Assembly: GCF_004571025.1 (NCBI RefSeq) | Contig: NZ_SPQT01000002.1 | Coordinates: forward strand, 62,001 to 126,000 | DNA from: Bradyrhizobium niftali | Lineage (GTDB): Bacteria; Pseudomonadota; Alphaproteobacteria; Rhizobiales; Xanthobacteraceae | Length of the DNA: 64,000 nucleotides | Direction of reading: 5' to 3' | The notes under the pieces: model-generated | What the model was told of the DNA's origin: nothing | Database searches by the model: none | What the model saw: the letters and a program-made list of their open reading frames with translations, nothing else | Shown: one piece after another, positions 26,069 to 34,951 of the stretch | Numbering within the stretch: position 1 is the stretch's first letter | Layout: every line of letters starts with the position of its first letter | Translations under genes and position numbers: made by a program

Positions 26069-26884
26069 CTACGACTTCAGGAATGCAAGCAGGTCCGCGT
26101 TGACCTGATCGGCGTGCGTCGTCGTGGTAGCGTGCGGAGCGCCCGGATAGGTTTTAAGCTTGGCGCCTTTGATCATCTCGGCGGCCAGCTTGCCGGTATA
26201 GGGGAGCGGCACGACCTGGTCATCCTCGCCGTGGACTACCAACGTGGGGACATCGATCTTGGCCATGTCGGGCCGGAAGTCGGTTTCCGAGAACGCGGTT
26301 ACGCAATCGAGCGTCGCCTTGATCGACGCCTGAAGAGCGATCTGAAGCGTCTGCTGGAACACACCCTGCGACACCTTCATGCCGTGGTTGGTCCCGTAAA
26401 AGAGGGGATTGAAGTCGTCGAGGAACTGCGGGCGATCCTTGATGAGGCCGGCCTTGATGCCGTCGAATACCGATTTGTCGACGCCGTCGTGGTCCGCGGT
26501 CTTGACAAACAGCGGCGTGACGCAGCTCAGCAGCACGAACTTCGAGACGCGCGCAGAGCCGTGTCGCGCGACGTAGCGGGCGATGTCTCCACCGCCCATC
26601 GAGAATCCGACAAGCGTCACTTCCTTCAGTTCGAGATGCTTGATGAGCTCTGCGATGTCGTCGGCGAAGGTATCGTAGTCGTAACCCGTCCAGGGTTGGC
26701 TCGAGCGGCCGAATCCCCTGCGATCGAATGCCACGGTCCGGTAGCCTCGCTCGGCCAGGAATAGCATCTGCGCGTCCCACATGTCGGCGCTCAGCGGCCA
26801 GCCATGACTGAACAGGACGGGCTTTCCGCTTCCCCAGTCCTTGTAATAAAGCTCGGTACCGTCCCGCAATTTCAGCAAGGCCAT
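26069..26884 (-). CDS. Alpha/beta hydrolase, arylesterase / non-haem haloperoxidase type
   Basis: Predicted 271 aa from the ATG at 26884, with GGAGCGAT upstream; the longer reading is non-coding. Typical features of the perhydrolase/arylesterase group are present: HGWPLSADMWDAQ, FDRRGFGRSSQPWTGYDYDT, nucleophile Ser in GFSMGGGDIARYVARHG, and HGEDDQVVPL near the catalytic Asp. The final His is in PGAPHATTTTH. These enzymes cleave aryl esters and lactones and can make peracids. It is first in a two-gene minus operon divergent from the isochorismatase-XapX operon. Confidence 0.88.
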   Translation of the reverse strand: MALLKLRDGTELYYKDWGSGKPVLFSHGWPLSADMWDAQMLFLAERGYRTVAFDRRGFGRSSQPWTGYDYDTFADDIAELIKHLELKEVTLVGFSMGGGDIARYVARHGSARVSKFVLLSCVTPLFVKTADHDGVDKSVFDGIKAGLIKDRPQFLDDFNPLFYGTNHGMKVSQGVFQQTLQIALQASIKATLDCVTAFSETDFRPDMAKIDVPTLVVHGEDDQVVPLPYTGKLAAEMIKGAKLKTYPGAPHATTTTHADQVNADLLAFLKS

Positions 26885-26976
26885 CGATCGCTCCTTTGGC
26901 GCGTGACAAGGCCGGTGCGTCGCCTTTCGACGCATCGGTTGTCTACGCGAAACGTCGCGAAAGTAGGGGCATTTGG

Positions 26977-27105
26977 CTTGGACTATCTGCTCGTCCTTTG
27001 GACATGCTGGCGATCTTGGACGCGCCGGCGGGAACGCGGCATGTTCGGCAAATAGTCGCACGCGAACATCGGGCCGGAGTCCAAGCGACGACGAAATAGT
27101 CCAAG
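26977..27105. promoter_or_regulatory. Array of CTTGGAC / GTCCAAG half-sites in a divergent promoter region
   Basis: Three half-sites face one way (CTTGGAC 26977, TTTGGAC 26997, CTTGGAC 27015) and two face the other (GTCCAAG 27079 and 27099). Spacing is 20, 18 and 20 nt, about two helical turns, and the outermost copies extend to a 10-bp inverted match (CTTGGACTAT / ATAGTCCAAG). The layout fits an AraC-like activator binding direct repeats at both promoters of the divergent hydrolase operons. Confidence 0.6.
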
Positions 27106-27190
27106 CTCCGGCGACAGTCAGGGTTCAGGATGGCCTCACTCGCACCCATCCGCTTTCGCCGATCGGTCACGATCGCAAGGAGATCCCTAG

Positions 27191-27841
27191 ATGTCGAAAC
27201 TCGATATGCTCACGCCGGACAATAGCGCCATTGCGCTGATCGACTATCAGCCGGCCATGTTCCAAGGTGTTCAATCGCACGACCGCCTGGTCACAATTAA
27301 CAACGTTCAGATCCTGGCAAAGGCTGCCAAGCTTTTCAAGATTCCGACCGTGCTGACTACGGTTGCGCGTGATTCGTTCTCCGGACCATTCATTCCGGAA
27401 GTCACCTCGCTGTTTCCGAAGCATGACGTCATCGACCGCACGTCGATGAATTCCTGGCTCGATGCAAACTTCCGTAAGGCGGTCGCTGCTACCGGTCGCA
27501 AGAAATTCGTGCTGGCCGGTCTCTGGACCGAGGCGTGCGTGATCTTCCCGACGCTGGACATGCTCAAGGAGGGCTACGAGATCTACATCGCTGCTGATGC
27601 TTGTGGAGACCTTTCGCTCGAAGCCCATAATCGAGCGATGGAGCGAGCCATTCAGGCGGGCGCGGTCCCCATCACCTCGTCTCAGTACGCCTACGAACTT
27701 CAGCAGGATTGGGCGCGCACCGAGACCTACGAAGGAATGATGGACATTCAACGCGCGCATTCGCCCTACGGAATTCAGATCCGCTTCTCGAAGTGGGCGC
27801 TCGGCGAGCATGCTTCCGAGGGTGGCGCCAAGGCCGGCTAG
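27191..27841 (+). CDS. Isochorismatase-fold hydrolase, paralogue of the 25424 gene
   Basis: Predicted 216 aa with an AAGGAG ribosome site. Catalytic Asp lies in IALIDYQPAMFQGV and nucleophile Cys in LAGLWTEACVIFPTL. VIDRTSMNSW corresponds to the TIDRRSMNVW of the 25424 paralogue. YcaC-like proteins form octamers and their physiological substrates are unknown; related enzymes hydrolyse amides such as maleamate or ureidoacrylate. It starts a seven-gene plus-strand operon (27191-33553). Confidence 0.87.
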   Translation: MSKLDMLTPDNSAIALIDYQPAMFQGVQSHDRLVTINNVQILAKAAKLFKIPTVLTTVARDSFSGPFIPEVTSLFPKHDVIDRTSMNSWLDANFRKAVAATGRKKFVLAGLWTEACVIFPTLDMLKEGYEIYIAADACGDLSLEAHNRAMERAIQAGAVPITSSQYAYELQQDWARTETYEGMMDIQRAHSPYGIQIRFSKWALGEHASEGGAKAG

Positions 27842-27867
27842 AGTTCCTCTAATCGCGGATAACCGGG

Positions 27868-28158
27868 ATGAAAATCTACCTGTTGTCGCTCGGCGCCGGC
27901 CTTCTGGTCGGCGTCATCTACAGCTTGATGAACGTTCGCTCACCCGCGCCTCCGTTGGTCGCTTTGGTTGGGCTGCTTGGCATCCTTGCGGGCGAGCAGA
28001 TCGTTCCCGTCACTCGGCAGTTGCTGTCCGGACATGGGCTGGCTTCCGCTTGGCATCAAGCAAAGAGCGCGACGCACATGTTTGGGATGTTGCCTGGGCG
28101 TCACAGCGAGCAACCCGCTAAGACGACCACGTTAGAGGCCCTGGAGAAGCAATCATGA
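27868..28158 (+). CDS. XapX-domain small membrane protein
   Basis: Predicted 96 aa. Two hydrophobic helices (YLLSLGAGLLVGVIYSLMNV and PPLVALVGLLGILAGEQIV) match the ~50-aa XapX domain; the family is named after a protein in the E. coli xanthosine (xap) region. Function is unknown. A hydrophilic tail of ~45 aa follows. The stop overlaps the amidohydrolase start by 4 nt. XapX genes are often found beside isochorismatase-fold and amidohydrolase genes, as here. Confidence 0.85.
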   Translation: MKIYLLSLGAGLLVGVIYSLMNVRSPAPPLVALVGLLGILAGEQIVPVTRQLLSGHGLASAWHQAKSATHMFGMLPGRHSEQPAKTTTLEALEKQS

Positions 28159-30035
28159 CCACTACGCCAGATGTCATTCTACACCGCGGCCTGTTCACGA
28201 CCCTCGACCGTTCTAACCCGACCGCTTCCGCCGTAGCCATCGCCGACGGCCGCTTCGTTGCCGTCGGGCACGATCACGAGGTAATGAAGCTCGCCGGGCC
28301 GGACACGAAAGTCGTCGATCTGAAAGGGCATCGTGTGCTGCCCGGTCTGATCGACAACCATCTCCACATCATCCGTGGCGGCCTAAACTTCAACATGGAG
28401 CTCCGGTGGGACGGCGTACGTTCGCTTGCCGATGCGATGAATATGCTGAAGCGGCAGGTCGCCGTCACTCCGCCGCCCCAGTGGGTGAGGGTGGTCGGTG
28501 GGTTTACCGAACATCAGTTCGCCGAAAAGCGGCTCCCGACGATCGACGAGCTCAACGCGGTTGCTCCGGAGACGCCGGTCTTCCTGCTCCATCTCTACGA
28601 TCGGGCCATCCTGAACGGGGCCGCGCTGCGCGCCGTCGGTTATACCAAGGACACCCCGGAACCGCCTGGCGGTGAAATCATGCGGGACGCGAAGGGCAAT
28701 CCGACGGGTTTGCTGCTGGCCAAGCCGAACGCCAACATCCTCTACGCCACGCTCGCCAAAGGTCCCAAGCTGCCTTTCGACTACCAGGTCAACTCGACCC
28801 GTCACTTCATGCGAGAGTTGAACCGCCTGGGCGTCACCGGCGCCATCGATGCGGGCGGCGGATTCCAGAACTATCCGGAAGACTATGCCGTCATCCAGAA
28901 GCTCAACGATGAGGGCCTTCTGACCATCAGGCTCGCCTATAACCTCTTCACCCAGAAGCCCAAGGGCGAGAAGGATGACTTCCTGAACTGGACGAAGACT
29001 TCGAAATACAAGCAGGGCAACGACTATTTCCGGCACAATGGCGCAGGCGAGATGCTGGTGTTCTCCGCTGCCGATTTCGAGGATTTCCGCGTCGCACGAC
29101 CTGACATGCCGCCTGAGATGGAGGGTGAACTCGAAGAAGTCGTGCGCGTTCTCGTCCAGAACAAGTGGCCGTGGCGGCTACATGCGACCTATGACGAGAC
29201 GATCTCGCGTGCGCTGGACGTGTTCGAGCGGGTTGATCAGGATCTGCCGCTGGAAGGGTTGCACTGGTTCTTCGATCACGCCGAGACGATCTCCGACCAG
29301 TCGATTGACCGGATTGCGGCGCTCGGAGGTGGCATCGCCGTCCAGCACCGGATGGCCTATCAGGGCGAATACTTCGTGGAACGCTACGGGGCAGGGGCAG
29401 CCGAGGCTACGCCGCCGGTAAAGAAGATCCTGGACAAGGGCGTCAAGGTGTCTGCCGGTACGGATGCGACTCGCGTTGCTTCATACAATCCATGGGTCTC
29501 GCTGTCGTGGCTGGTCACCGGCCGCACCGTCGGCGGTTTGCGGATCACGCCGCAACGCAACTGCCTGGATCGCGAGACGGCGCTGCGGATGTGGACCGAG
29601 AATGTAACGTGGTTTTCCAATGAGGAAGGCAACAAGGGCCGTATCCAGGTTGGTCAGCTCGCCGATCTCATCGTTCCGGATCGCGACTACTTCTCCTGCA
29701 GCGAAGCTGAAATAGCCGACACGACCTCCGTGCTGACGATGGTAGGAGGCAAGATCGTGTTCGGCACCGGAGACTTTTCGAAGCTGGAGGCAGCTACCCC
29801 GCCGCCCGCAATGCCGGACTGGTCGCCGGTCAGGCGCTTCGGTGGCTACGCCGCCTGGGCCGACGATAAGACGAAGGAAAGCGGTCTCGCCATGAAGGCT
29901 TCGCAGATGTGCGGCTGCGCCAACTCCTGTGGCGTGCATGGACATGATCACGCCTCGGCATGGTCGAGTCGTCTGCCCATTTCCGACCTCAGAAGCTTCT
30001 GGGGCGCTCTCGGGTGCGCCTGCTGGGCGGTCTAA
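28155..30035 (+). CDS. YtcJ-like amidohydrolase with Cys/His-rich C-terminal tail
   Basis: Predicted 626 aa, amidohydrolase superfamily (amidohydrolase_3). Metal ligands are visible: HxH in LPGLIDNHLHIIRGG near residue 72-76, plus HATYDET, HWFFDHAET and a C-terminal SAGTDATRVASYNPW Asp. The barrel is followed by the usual closing beta segment (GQLADLIVPDRDYFSC). The last ~45 residues are unusual: CGCANSCGVHGHDHA and then GCACW, a potential metal-binding tail seen in some relatives. The substrate is not known. Confidence 0.87.
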   Translation: MTTTPDVILHRGLFTTLDRSNPTASAVAIADGRFVAVGHDHEVMKLAGPDTKVVDLKGHRVLPGLIDNHLHIIRGGLNFNMELRWDGVRSLADAMNMLKRQVAVTPPPQWVRVVGGFTEHQFAEKRLPTIDELNAVAPETPVFLLHLYDRAILNGAALRAVGYTKDTPEPPGGEIMRDAKGNPTGLLLAKPNANILYATLAKGPKLPFDYQVNSTRHFMRELNRLGVTGAIDAGGGFQNYPEDYAVIQKLNDEGLLTIRLAYNLFTQKPKGEKDDFLNWTKTSKYKQGNDYFRHNGAGEMLVFSAADFEDFRVARPDMPPEMEGELEEVVRVLVQNKWPWRLHATYDETISRALDVFERVDQDLPLEGLHWFFDHAETISDQSIDRIAALGGGIAVQHRMAYQGEYFVERYGAGAAEATPPVKKILDKGVKVSAGTDATRVASYNPWVSLSWLVTGRTVGGLRITPQRNCLDRETALRMWTENVTWFSNEEGNKGRIQVGQLADLIVPDRDYFSCSEAEIADTTSVLTMVGGKIVFGTGDFSKLEAATPPPAMPDWSPVRRFGGYAAWADDKTKESGLAMKASQMCGCANSCGVHGHDHASAWSSRLPISDLRSFWGALGCACWAV

Positions 30036-30036
30036 G

Positions 30037-30504
30037 ATGACGTCCAAAGATTCTCCGGACTGGGTGTCCTCGATTCTCCGCCGGCCGCTCTTGTGGCATG
30101 CCGTCAGATTGGCGCTGGTGTCGGCCTACGTGATCGGCGGCTCGACCAAGTTGCTTGACTTCGCGGCTGCCGCGGCCGAGCAGGAACATTTCGGCCTTCA
30201 TCCAGGATGGCTGTGGGCGGCGGCGGCCATCGTGGTCGAACTCGGTGGCTCCCTGCTTGTCGTCATCAACCGCTTCGTCTGGCTCGGTGCCGGTGGGCTC
30301 GGCGTCCTTACGTTCGTCGCGATGCTCACCGCCAACGCGTTCTGGACTATGAGTGGCCATGAGAGATTCATGACTACAAATGCCTTCTTCGAACATCTCG
30401 GTCTGATTGCAGGTCTCGTCGTCGTATCGATCGTTGCCGACGCGTCCTCCGTCCGCTCGAGTCCTGTTGCGCGATCTCAAGCCACCCAAGGAGTTTCTCG
30501 ATGA
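30037..30504 (+). CDS. DoxX-family membrane protein
   Basis: Predicted 155 aa from the ATG at 30037, 1 nt after the amidohydrolase stop. Four hydrophobic segments (HAVRLALVSAYVIGGSTKLLDF, WLWAAAAIVVELGGSLLVVI, GGLGVLTFVAMLTANAFW, LGLIAGLVVVSIVAD) fit the DoxX fold. The 'GgsKl.df' start and 'ELgGsllv' motif support this. DoxX proteins take part in redox or thiol-stress membrane complexes in some bacteria. The stop overlaps the next start by 4 nt. Confidence 0.83.
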   Translation: MTSKDSPDWVSSILRRPLLWHAVRLALVSAYVIGGSTKLLDFAAAAAEQEHFGLHPGWLWAAAAIVVELGGSLLVVINRFVWLGAGGLGVLTFVAMLTANAFWTMSGHERFMTTNAFFEHLGLIAGLVVVSIVADASSVRSSPVARSQATQGVSR

Positions 30505-31433
30505 AACCGGCTAGGATATTGGTTCTGCTCGCATTCGCTGCGGCCGTCGGGACAACCGCGCCGATTGCGGCAAAGGACGCAACGAAATCGCGGGAGACCG
30601 GAGTTGCCGTCGCTCCACAGTACGATACGACGCACGTCTACGTGGCACCCGAGGACGTGGACAAGTTCGTGACGAGCTTCCTCGCGACCTTCGGCGGCAA
30701 GAGCACCAAGCAAGTGGTGGCGACTGTTACGCCAACTCCAAGCAGCACCACGTCCCAACTTTTGCAGACGCCAGCGGGCACCGTCTCGCTGTTCGGCTTC
30801 AAGACGCCGATCCCGTATCCGTTCGGCGCCGAGCGCAACGGCTACCTCGTCACCGACATCGACGAGGCAATCAAGGCGGCGCGAACTGCGGGCGCAGACG
30901 TGATCGTGTCGACCTTTCCGGACCCTATTGGACGGGACGCCGTGATCCAGTGGCCTGGCGGTGTCAACCTTCAGATCTACTGGCACACGACGAAGCCGGA
31001 CTACACTCCCTTCGAGCGGATTCCGGAGAACCGCGTTTATGTCTCGCCCGACCGGGTCGCGGCGTTCACCCGTGGTTTTCTGGCCTTTTCGCGGGGCAAG
31101 ATCGTCTCCGATGACGCAAAGGCTCCCGGAGCAGAGATAGGCAGGCCGGAGGCGACCTACCGCCGGATCCGGATCGAATCCGCCTTCGGGAAGATGGTCG
31201 TGCTGGTCACTGACGGTCATCTGCCCTATCCCTATGGACGGGAGACGACAGGCTACGAAGTGAGCGATCTCGCCGCCACGCTGGCCAAGGCGAAAGAGGC
31301 GGGCGCCTCGGTGCTCGTCGAACCCTACACGTCGGACGGTCGCTCCGCGGCGTTCGTCGTGTTTCCTGGCGGCTATGTCGCTGAGATCCACTCGCTCGCG
31401 CAGAAGAGCGCGGCGCGGGCCGCCGGCAAGTAG
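30501..31433 (+). CDS. Secreted VOC (glyoxalase-like) protein
   Basis: Predicted 310 aa. An N-terminal signal peptide (ILVLLAFAAAVGTTAPIAAK, cut near residue 25) is followed by two related halves. Each has the VOC pattern: TTHVYVAPEDVDKFVTSFLA with DAVIQWPGGVNLQIYWH, and NRVYVSPDRVAAFTRGFLAF with AAFVVFPGGYVAEIHS. A periplasmic location is unusual for VOC enzymes, which are mostly cytosolic. An AAGGAG ribosome site lies 8 nt upstream. Substrate unknown. Confidence 0.83.
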   Translation: MKPARILVLLAFAAAVGTTAPIAAKDATKSRETGVAVAPQYDTTHVYVAPEDVDKFVTSFLATFGGKSTKQVVATVTPTPSSTTSQLLQTPAGTVSLFGFKTPIPYPFGAERNGYLVTDIDEAIKAARTAGADVIVSTFPDPIGRDAVIQWPGGVNLQIYWHTTKPDYTPFERIPENRVYVSPDRVAAFTRGFLAFSRGKIVSDDAKAPGAEIGRPEATYRRIRIESAFGKMVVLVTDGHLPYPYGRETTGYEVSDLAATLAKAKEAGASVLVEPYTSDGRSAAFVVFPGGYVAEIHSLAQKSAARAAGK

Positions 31434-31449
31434 GAGTTGATGAGCGTCA

Positions 31450-32871
31450 ATGGCGGATCGGGCTTATCTGTGCGGTTTCTGGATCCTTCTGGCGCTCGCG
31501 ATTTTCGGCGCCGGAGCCGACCGCGCACTCGCGGATGACGGAGACGCCACGCTTCCGAAGCGGCCCGCTATCCAGGCGAACCGCTGGGCGGAGGACTGGT
31601 CGGTTCTCGCCGATCCAAGGCTGCGCACAGAGCCGTTCGATGAACTGAAGTACATTCCCCTTTGGGCCACCGATCCTAAGAGCTACATTTCGCTGGGCGC
31701 AACGTTGCGGGAGCGCTTCGAGAGCAACAACGCGGCCGGCTTCGGCACCAGCAACACTCCATCCGATAGCTACTTCCTGCAACGGCTGCAGGTGCATGCC
31801 GACATCCACTTCAACGAGAATTGGCGTGCATTCGTCCAGTTGGAGGACGATCGGGCCTTTCACAAGTTCAACGTCACTTCGGTCGATCAGGATAGACTAG
31901 ACCTTCGTCTGGCCTTCGTCGAATACGTCAATACGTTCTCGGGCGGTACCCTGAAGGCGCGTGCCGGACGACAGGATTTTGCCTTCGACTTGCAGCGCTT
32001 CGTATCCTCGCGAGATGGGCCCAACGTCCGGCAGTCGTTCGATGCGTTGTGGGCGGACTGGGAGACTGGTCCCTGGCGCTTCATCGGCTTCGTCAGCCGT
32101 CCTGTGCAGTACTTCGATGGGCAGCCGTTCGACGACACGTCCAACGATAACTTCAAATTCAGCACACTGAGAGTCGAGCGCAAGGTGTTCGGCGACAAGG
32201 AACTGTCCGGCTACTATTCGCTCTACGAACGGAGCAACGCCAAATATCTGGATGCGAGTGGCGAAGAACATCGACACGTGTTCGATGTCCGCTTCGCGGG
32301 CAATGCCCAACACTTCGATTGGGACCTCGAGGCCATGGGGCAGGTAGGCCAAGTCGGGACAACGGACATTCGCGCTTGGGCCGTCGGCGCGCGCACGGGC
32401 TACACCTTCAGCAGCGTGCCGTGGCAGCCGCGGGTCGGGCTGCAGATCGATGCCGCGTCCGGCGACCATCACCCCGGAGATGGATCGCTGGGCACGCTCA
32501 ATCCGCTCTTCCCTAACGGATACTACTTCACCCTTGCAGGCTACACGGGCTACGTGAACCTTCTGCACGTCAAACCGGCCATCATGTTCAATCCGATAGA
32601 GCGGTTGAAAGTGCTCGCAGCGGTTGGCTTTCAATGGCGCGAGACGACGACTGACGCGATCTACGTGCAGCCCAACGTCCCGATTGCGGGCACGGCAGGC
32701 AAGGGCAGCAACTGGACGGGCATGTACGGCCAGATCCGGCTCGATTACGCCTTCAACGACCATCTGACGGGAGCCATCGAAGCAGTGCATTTCGACGTCG
32801 GTGACACGATCATCCGCGCTGGCGGGCACACCAGCAACTACGTCGGCGTCCAACTCCAGTACGGCTGGTGA
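31450..32871 (+). CDS. Outer-membrane porin, alginate-export-like family
   Basis: Predicted 473 aa. Residues 1-29 are a signal peptide (CGFWILLALAIFGAGADRALA). The body has alternating beta-strands typical of Alginate_exp/OprD-like beta-barrels: LGATLRERFESNNAAGF, LQRLQVHADIHFNENWRAFVQL, and the ending NYVGVQLQYGW with an aromatic final residue as in outer-membrane barrels. It probably imports the substrate handled by this operon. It sits 16 nt after the VOC gene. Confidence 0.83.
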   Translation: MADRAYLCGFWILLALAIFGAGADRALADDGDATLPKRPAIQANRWAEDWSVLADPRLRTEPFDELKYIPLWATDPKSYISLGATLRERFESNNAAGFGTSNTPSDSYFLQRLQVHADIHFNENWRAFVQLEDDRAFHKFNVTSVDQDRLDLRLAFVEYVNTFSGGTLKARAGRQDFAFDLQRFVSSRDGPNVRQSFDALWADWETGPWRFIGFVSRPVQYFDGQPFDDTSNDNFKFSTLRVERKVFGDKELSGYYSLYERSNAKYLDASGEEHRHVFDVRFAGNAQHFDWDLEAMGQVGQVGTTDIRAWAVGARTGYTFSSVPWQPRVGLQIDAASGDHHPGDGSLGTLNPLFPNGYYFTLAGYTGYVNLLHVKPAIMFNPIERLKVLAAVGFQWRETTTDAIYVQPNVPIAGTAGKGSNWTGMYGQIRLDYAFNDHLTGAIEAVHFDVGDTIIRAGGHTSNYVGVQLQYGW

Positions 32872-32872
32872 A

Positions 32873-33553
32873 ATGCCGCGTCAGATACTGCTCCTTCCGC
32901 TGCTGCTGAGCCTGAATGCGGGATTCGTCGACACTGCGGGATTTCTCGCATTGCAGGGATTGTTCACCGCGCACGTAACCGGCAATTTCGTCACATTCGG
33001 CGCGGCCATGGTGCTCGGGACTTCCGGCGCCTTGGCGAAGCTCCTGGCGTTGCCCGTCTTCTGCCTGGTCGTGATCGGCACTCGGGTCTTCAGCTTCTTT
33101 CTTCCCGCGATCGGTTTACCGATCTTCCGCTCGATGCTCGCGTTAAAGGTGCTGCTATTAGCTATCGGCGCGGTCTGCGCCGTCCGATTCGGGCCGTTCG
33201 TTCAAGGTGATAGCTGGCAGGCGATCTGCACTGGCATGATGTTGGTTGCCGCGATGGCAATTCAGAACGCCGCGCACCGCATTCACATGGGCACGGAACC
33301 ACCGAGCACCTTGATGACCGGCACTACCACCCAAATCATGATCGACGTGGCCGACGTACTCAGGGGTGCGCCCGCGCCCGTGCTGACTGCGGCCAAGCCG
33401 CGCCTCGGCAAGATGTCAGCGAGCATGGCGGCTTTCGCGCTGGGGTGTGCCGCTGGCGCCTGCCTCTACGCGACGCTAGGAACCTGGTGTTTCGTGCTTC
33501 CGCCGCTCATCGCTCTGCCGGCCGTCTTCCTTGCGGCCGCCGAGCCGAAGTGA
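32873..33553 (+). CDS. DUF1275 (YoaK-like) membrane protein
   Basis: Predicted 226 aa from the ATG at 32873, 1 nt after the porin stop; a longer reading overlaps the porin. Six or so membrane segments are present. The family motifs are clear: LSLNAGFVDTAGFLALQGLFTAHVTGNFV at the N-terminus and PPSTLMTGTTTQIMID in the middle. DUF1275 proteins are inner-membrane proteins of unknown function. It is the last gene of the operon. Confidence 0.87.
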   Translation: MPRQILLLPLLLSLNAGFVDTAGFLALQGLFTAHVTGNFVTFGAAMVLGTSGALAKLLALPVFCLVVIGTRVFSFFLPAIGLPIFRSMLALKVLLLAIGAVCAVRFGPFVQGDSWQAICTGMMLVAAMAIQNAAHRIHMGTEPPSTLMTGTTTQIMIDVADVLRGAPAPVLTAAKPRLGKMSASMAAFALGCAAGACLYATLGTWCFVLPPLIALPAVFLAAAEPK

Positions 33554-33625
33554 GTTGGCGAGGAGAGATCGGCGAAACGAAGTGACGGCGAATCTCTGGG
33601 TCTTTGATTGAGATAGGAGGCAACG

Positions 33626-34144
33626 ATGCAAGACCGTTCACCCGAGCCCACACAGCTGACGCCGCTGCGAACTCCGTCCGATCTCGGCGACAATGCGACG
33701 AAGGATGTCTCCGCGGCTCTCACCGGGCTCCTGGCCGACATGTTCGCGCTTTATCTCAAGACCAAGAACTTTCATTGGCACATGTCCGGGCCTCACTTCC
33801 GAGATTATCATCTGTTGCTCGACGAGCAGGGCGACCAGATATTCGCGACGACCGATGTCATCGCCGAGCGTGTCCGCAAGCTCGGCGGCACGACGATACG
33901 ATCGATCGGTCACATCAGCCGCATTCAACGGCTTCTGGACAATGACGCGCCCTACGTAACCCCTGAGGACATGCTCGCCGAGCTTCTCGATGACAACAAG
34001 CGGATGACGACGTTGCTGCGGGAGGCCCACGCGGTCTGTGACGAGCACAACGACGTGGCCTCGGCGAGCCTCATAGAAAATTGGATCGACGAAGCCGAAC
34101 GCAGGACTTGGTTCCTGTATGAATCGACGCGGGGAAGAAGTTAG
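33626..34144 (+). CDS. Dps-family ferritin-like protein
   Basis: Predicted 172 aa with a strong ribosome site (ATAGGAGG). The Dps signature and ferroxidase ligands are seen in KTKNFHWHMSGPHFRDYHLLLDEQGDQ, with the His and Asp/Glu residues typical of the dimer-interface iron site. The remaining helices and DEHNDVASASLIENWIDEAERRTW complete the four-helix bundle. It should oxidise and store iron and protect DNA from peroxide. It follows the seven-gene operon by 72 nt and may have its own promoter. Confidence 0.9.
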   Translation: MQDRSPEPTQLTPLRTPSDLGDNATKDVSAALTGLLADMFALYLKTKNFHWHMSGPHFRDYHLLLDEQGDQIFATTDVIAERVRKLGGTTIRSIGHISRIQRLLDNDAPYVTPEDMLAELLDDNKRMTTLLREAHAVCDEHNDVASASLIENWIDEAERRTWFLYESTRGRS

Positions 34145-34415
34145 TGGCCCTTTCCGCTCCCAATCGAGGCTGAGAGTAGAGGAGTGCGCGACAGATCTCT
34201 CAGGCCCATCGATTCGTGCTTCATTTCTGCAATCCATTCGCGAGAAAGCGCGATGTCTGCCTGCGAAAGCTGGTGCCCCGCCGGGAGGATACGATGGTTC
34301 ACTGTGCCTCCCGCGGCCGACAGCATGATCGCCAACGTGTCCGCGTTGTCCGCGGGCACGATAGGATCCTGTCGTCCGGAAAGGATGAGCACCGGTTTCC
34401 GCTCGAGATTCAACC
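34141..34415 (-). pseudogene. Alpha/beta hydrolase, C-terminal remnant
   Basis: The minus-strand frame reads LERKPVLILSGRQDPIVPAD, then ILPAGHQLSQADIALSREWI and a stop at 34141. This is the last ~85 residues of an esterase-type alpha/beta hydrolase, with the catalytic Asp (RQDPIVP) and His (AGHQLS). Upstream of ~34415 the frame becomes antisense to a LysR fragment, so the N-terminus and nucleophile Ser are missing. It ends convergently over the Dps stop codon. Confidence 0.7.
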
Positions 34416-34951
34416 TCGTCGATCCTGTCCAGGACGGTTTCGACGTCACGCTTCGCATCGCTGACCTGGAGTCATCCAGCTTGATAGCCCGCAAGACCAC
34501 GCCTATTCCCAGGGTGGTCTGTGCGTCTCCCGACTATTTCAAGAAGCATGGCACCCCGTCACATCCGCGGGAACTGCGGGATCACGTCTCGCTCACCTAT
34601 GGCTTCCTGCTCACCGGTAACCAGTGGAAACTCACCGGCGCGGACGGAGAGCACTGGATCAATCCTGCTTGGTCTTTGTGCGTTAACAATGCGGAAGTTC
34701 TGCGCGACGTTGCCATCAAGGGCAGGGGCGTCGCTCTCATTCCCGAGTTCATCGCCGGAGACGCCCTGAATTCGCAGCGATTGAAAACCATCTTAAAGGA
34801 GTTCTGGGGCCCGCCGCTGACACTATATGCGATCTATCCACCGACGAGACACCTCTCGGTGAAGGTCAGACTTTTCATCGATTTCTTGGTCGAGCGCTTT
34901 GGCCGCGAAGTGGATGCTTCAGGGAAATCAAATGCCTTTCGAAATTACTGA
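34415..34951 (+). pseudogene. LysR-family regulator, C-terminal remnant
   Basis: From ~34415 the plus frame reads LVDPVQDGFDVTLRIADLES and continues through an effector-binding domain (VVCASPDYFKKHGTPSHPRE, IKGRGVALIPEFIAGDALNS, VKVRLFIDFLVERFG) to a stop at 34951. The DNA-binding domain and first half of the effector domain are missing. The upstream part of the open frame (34184-34414) is antisense to the hydrolase remnant. The two remnants meet within about 20 nt, marking a deletion or rearrangement point. Confidence 0.75.
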
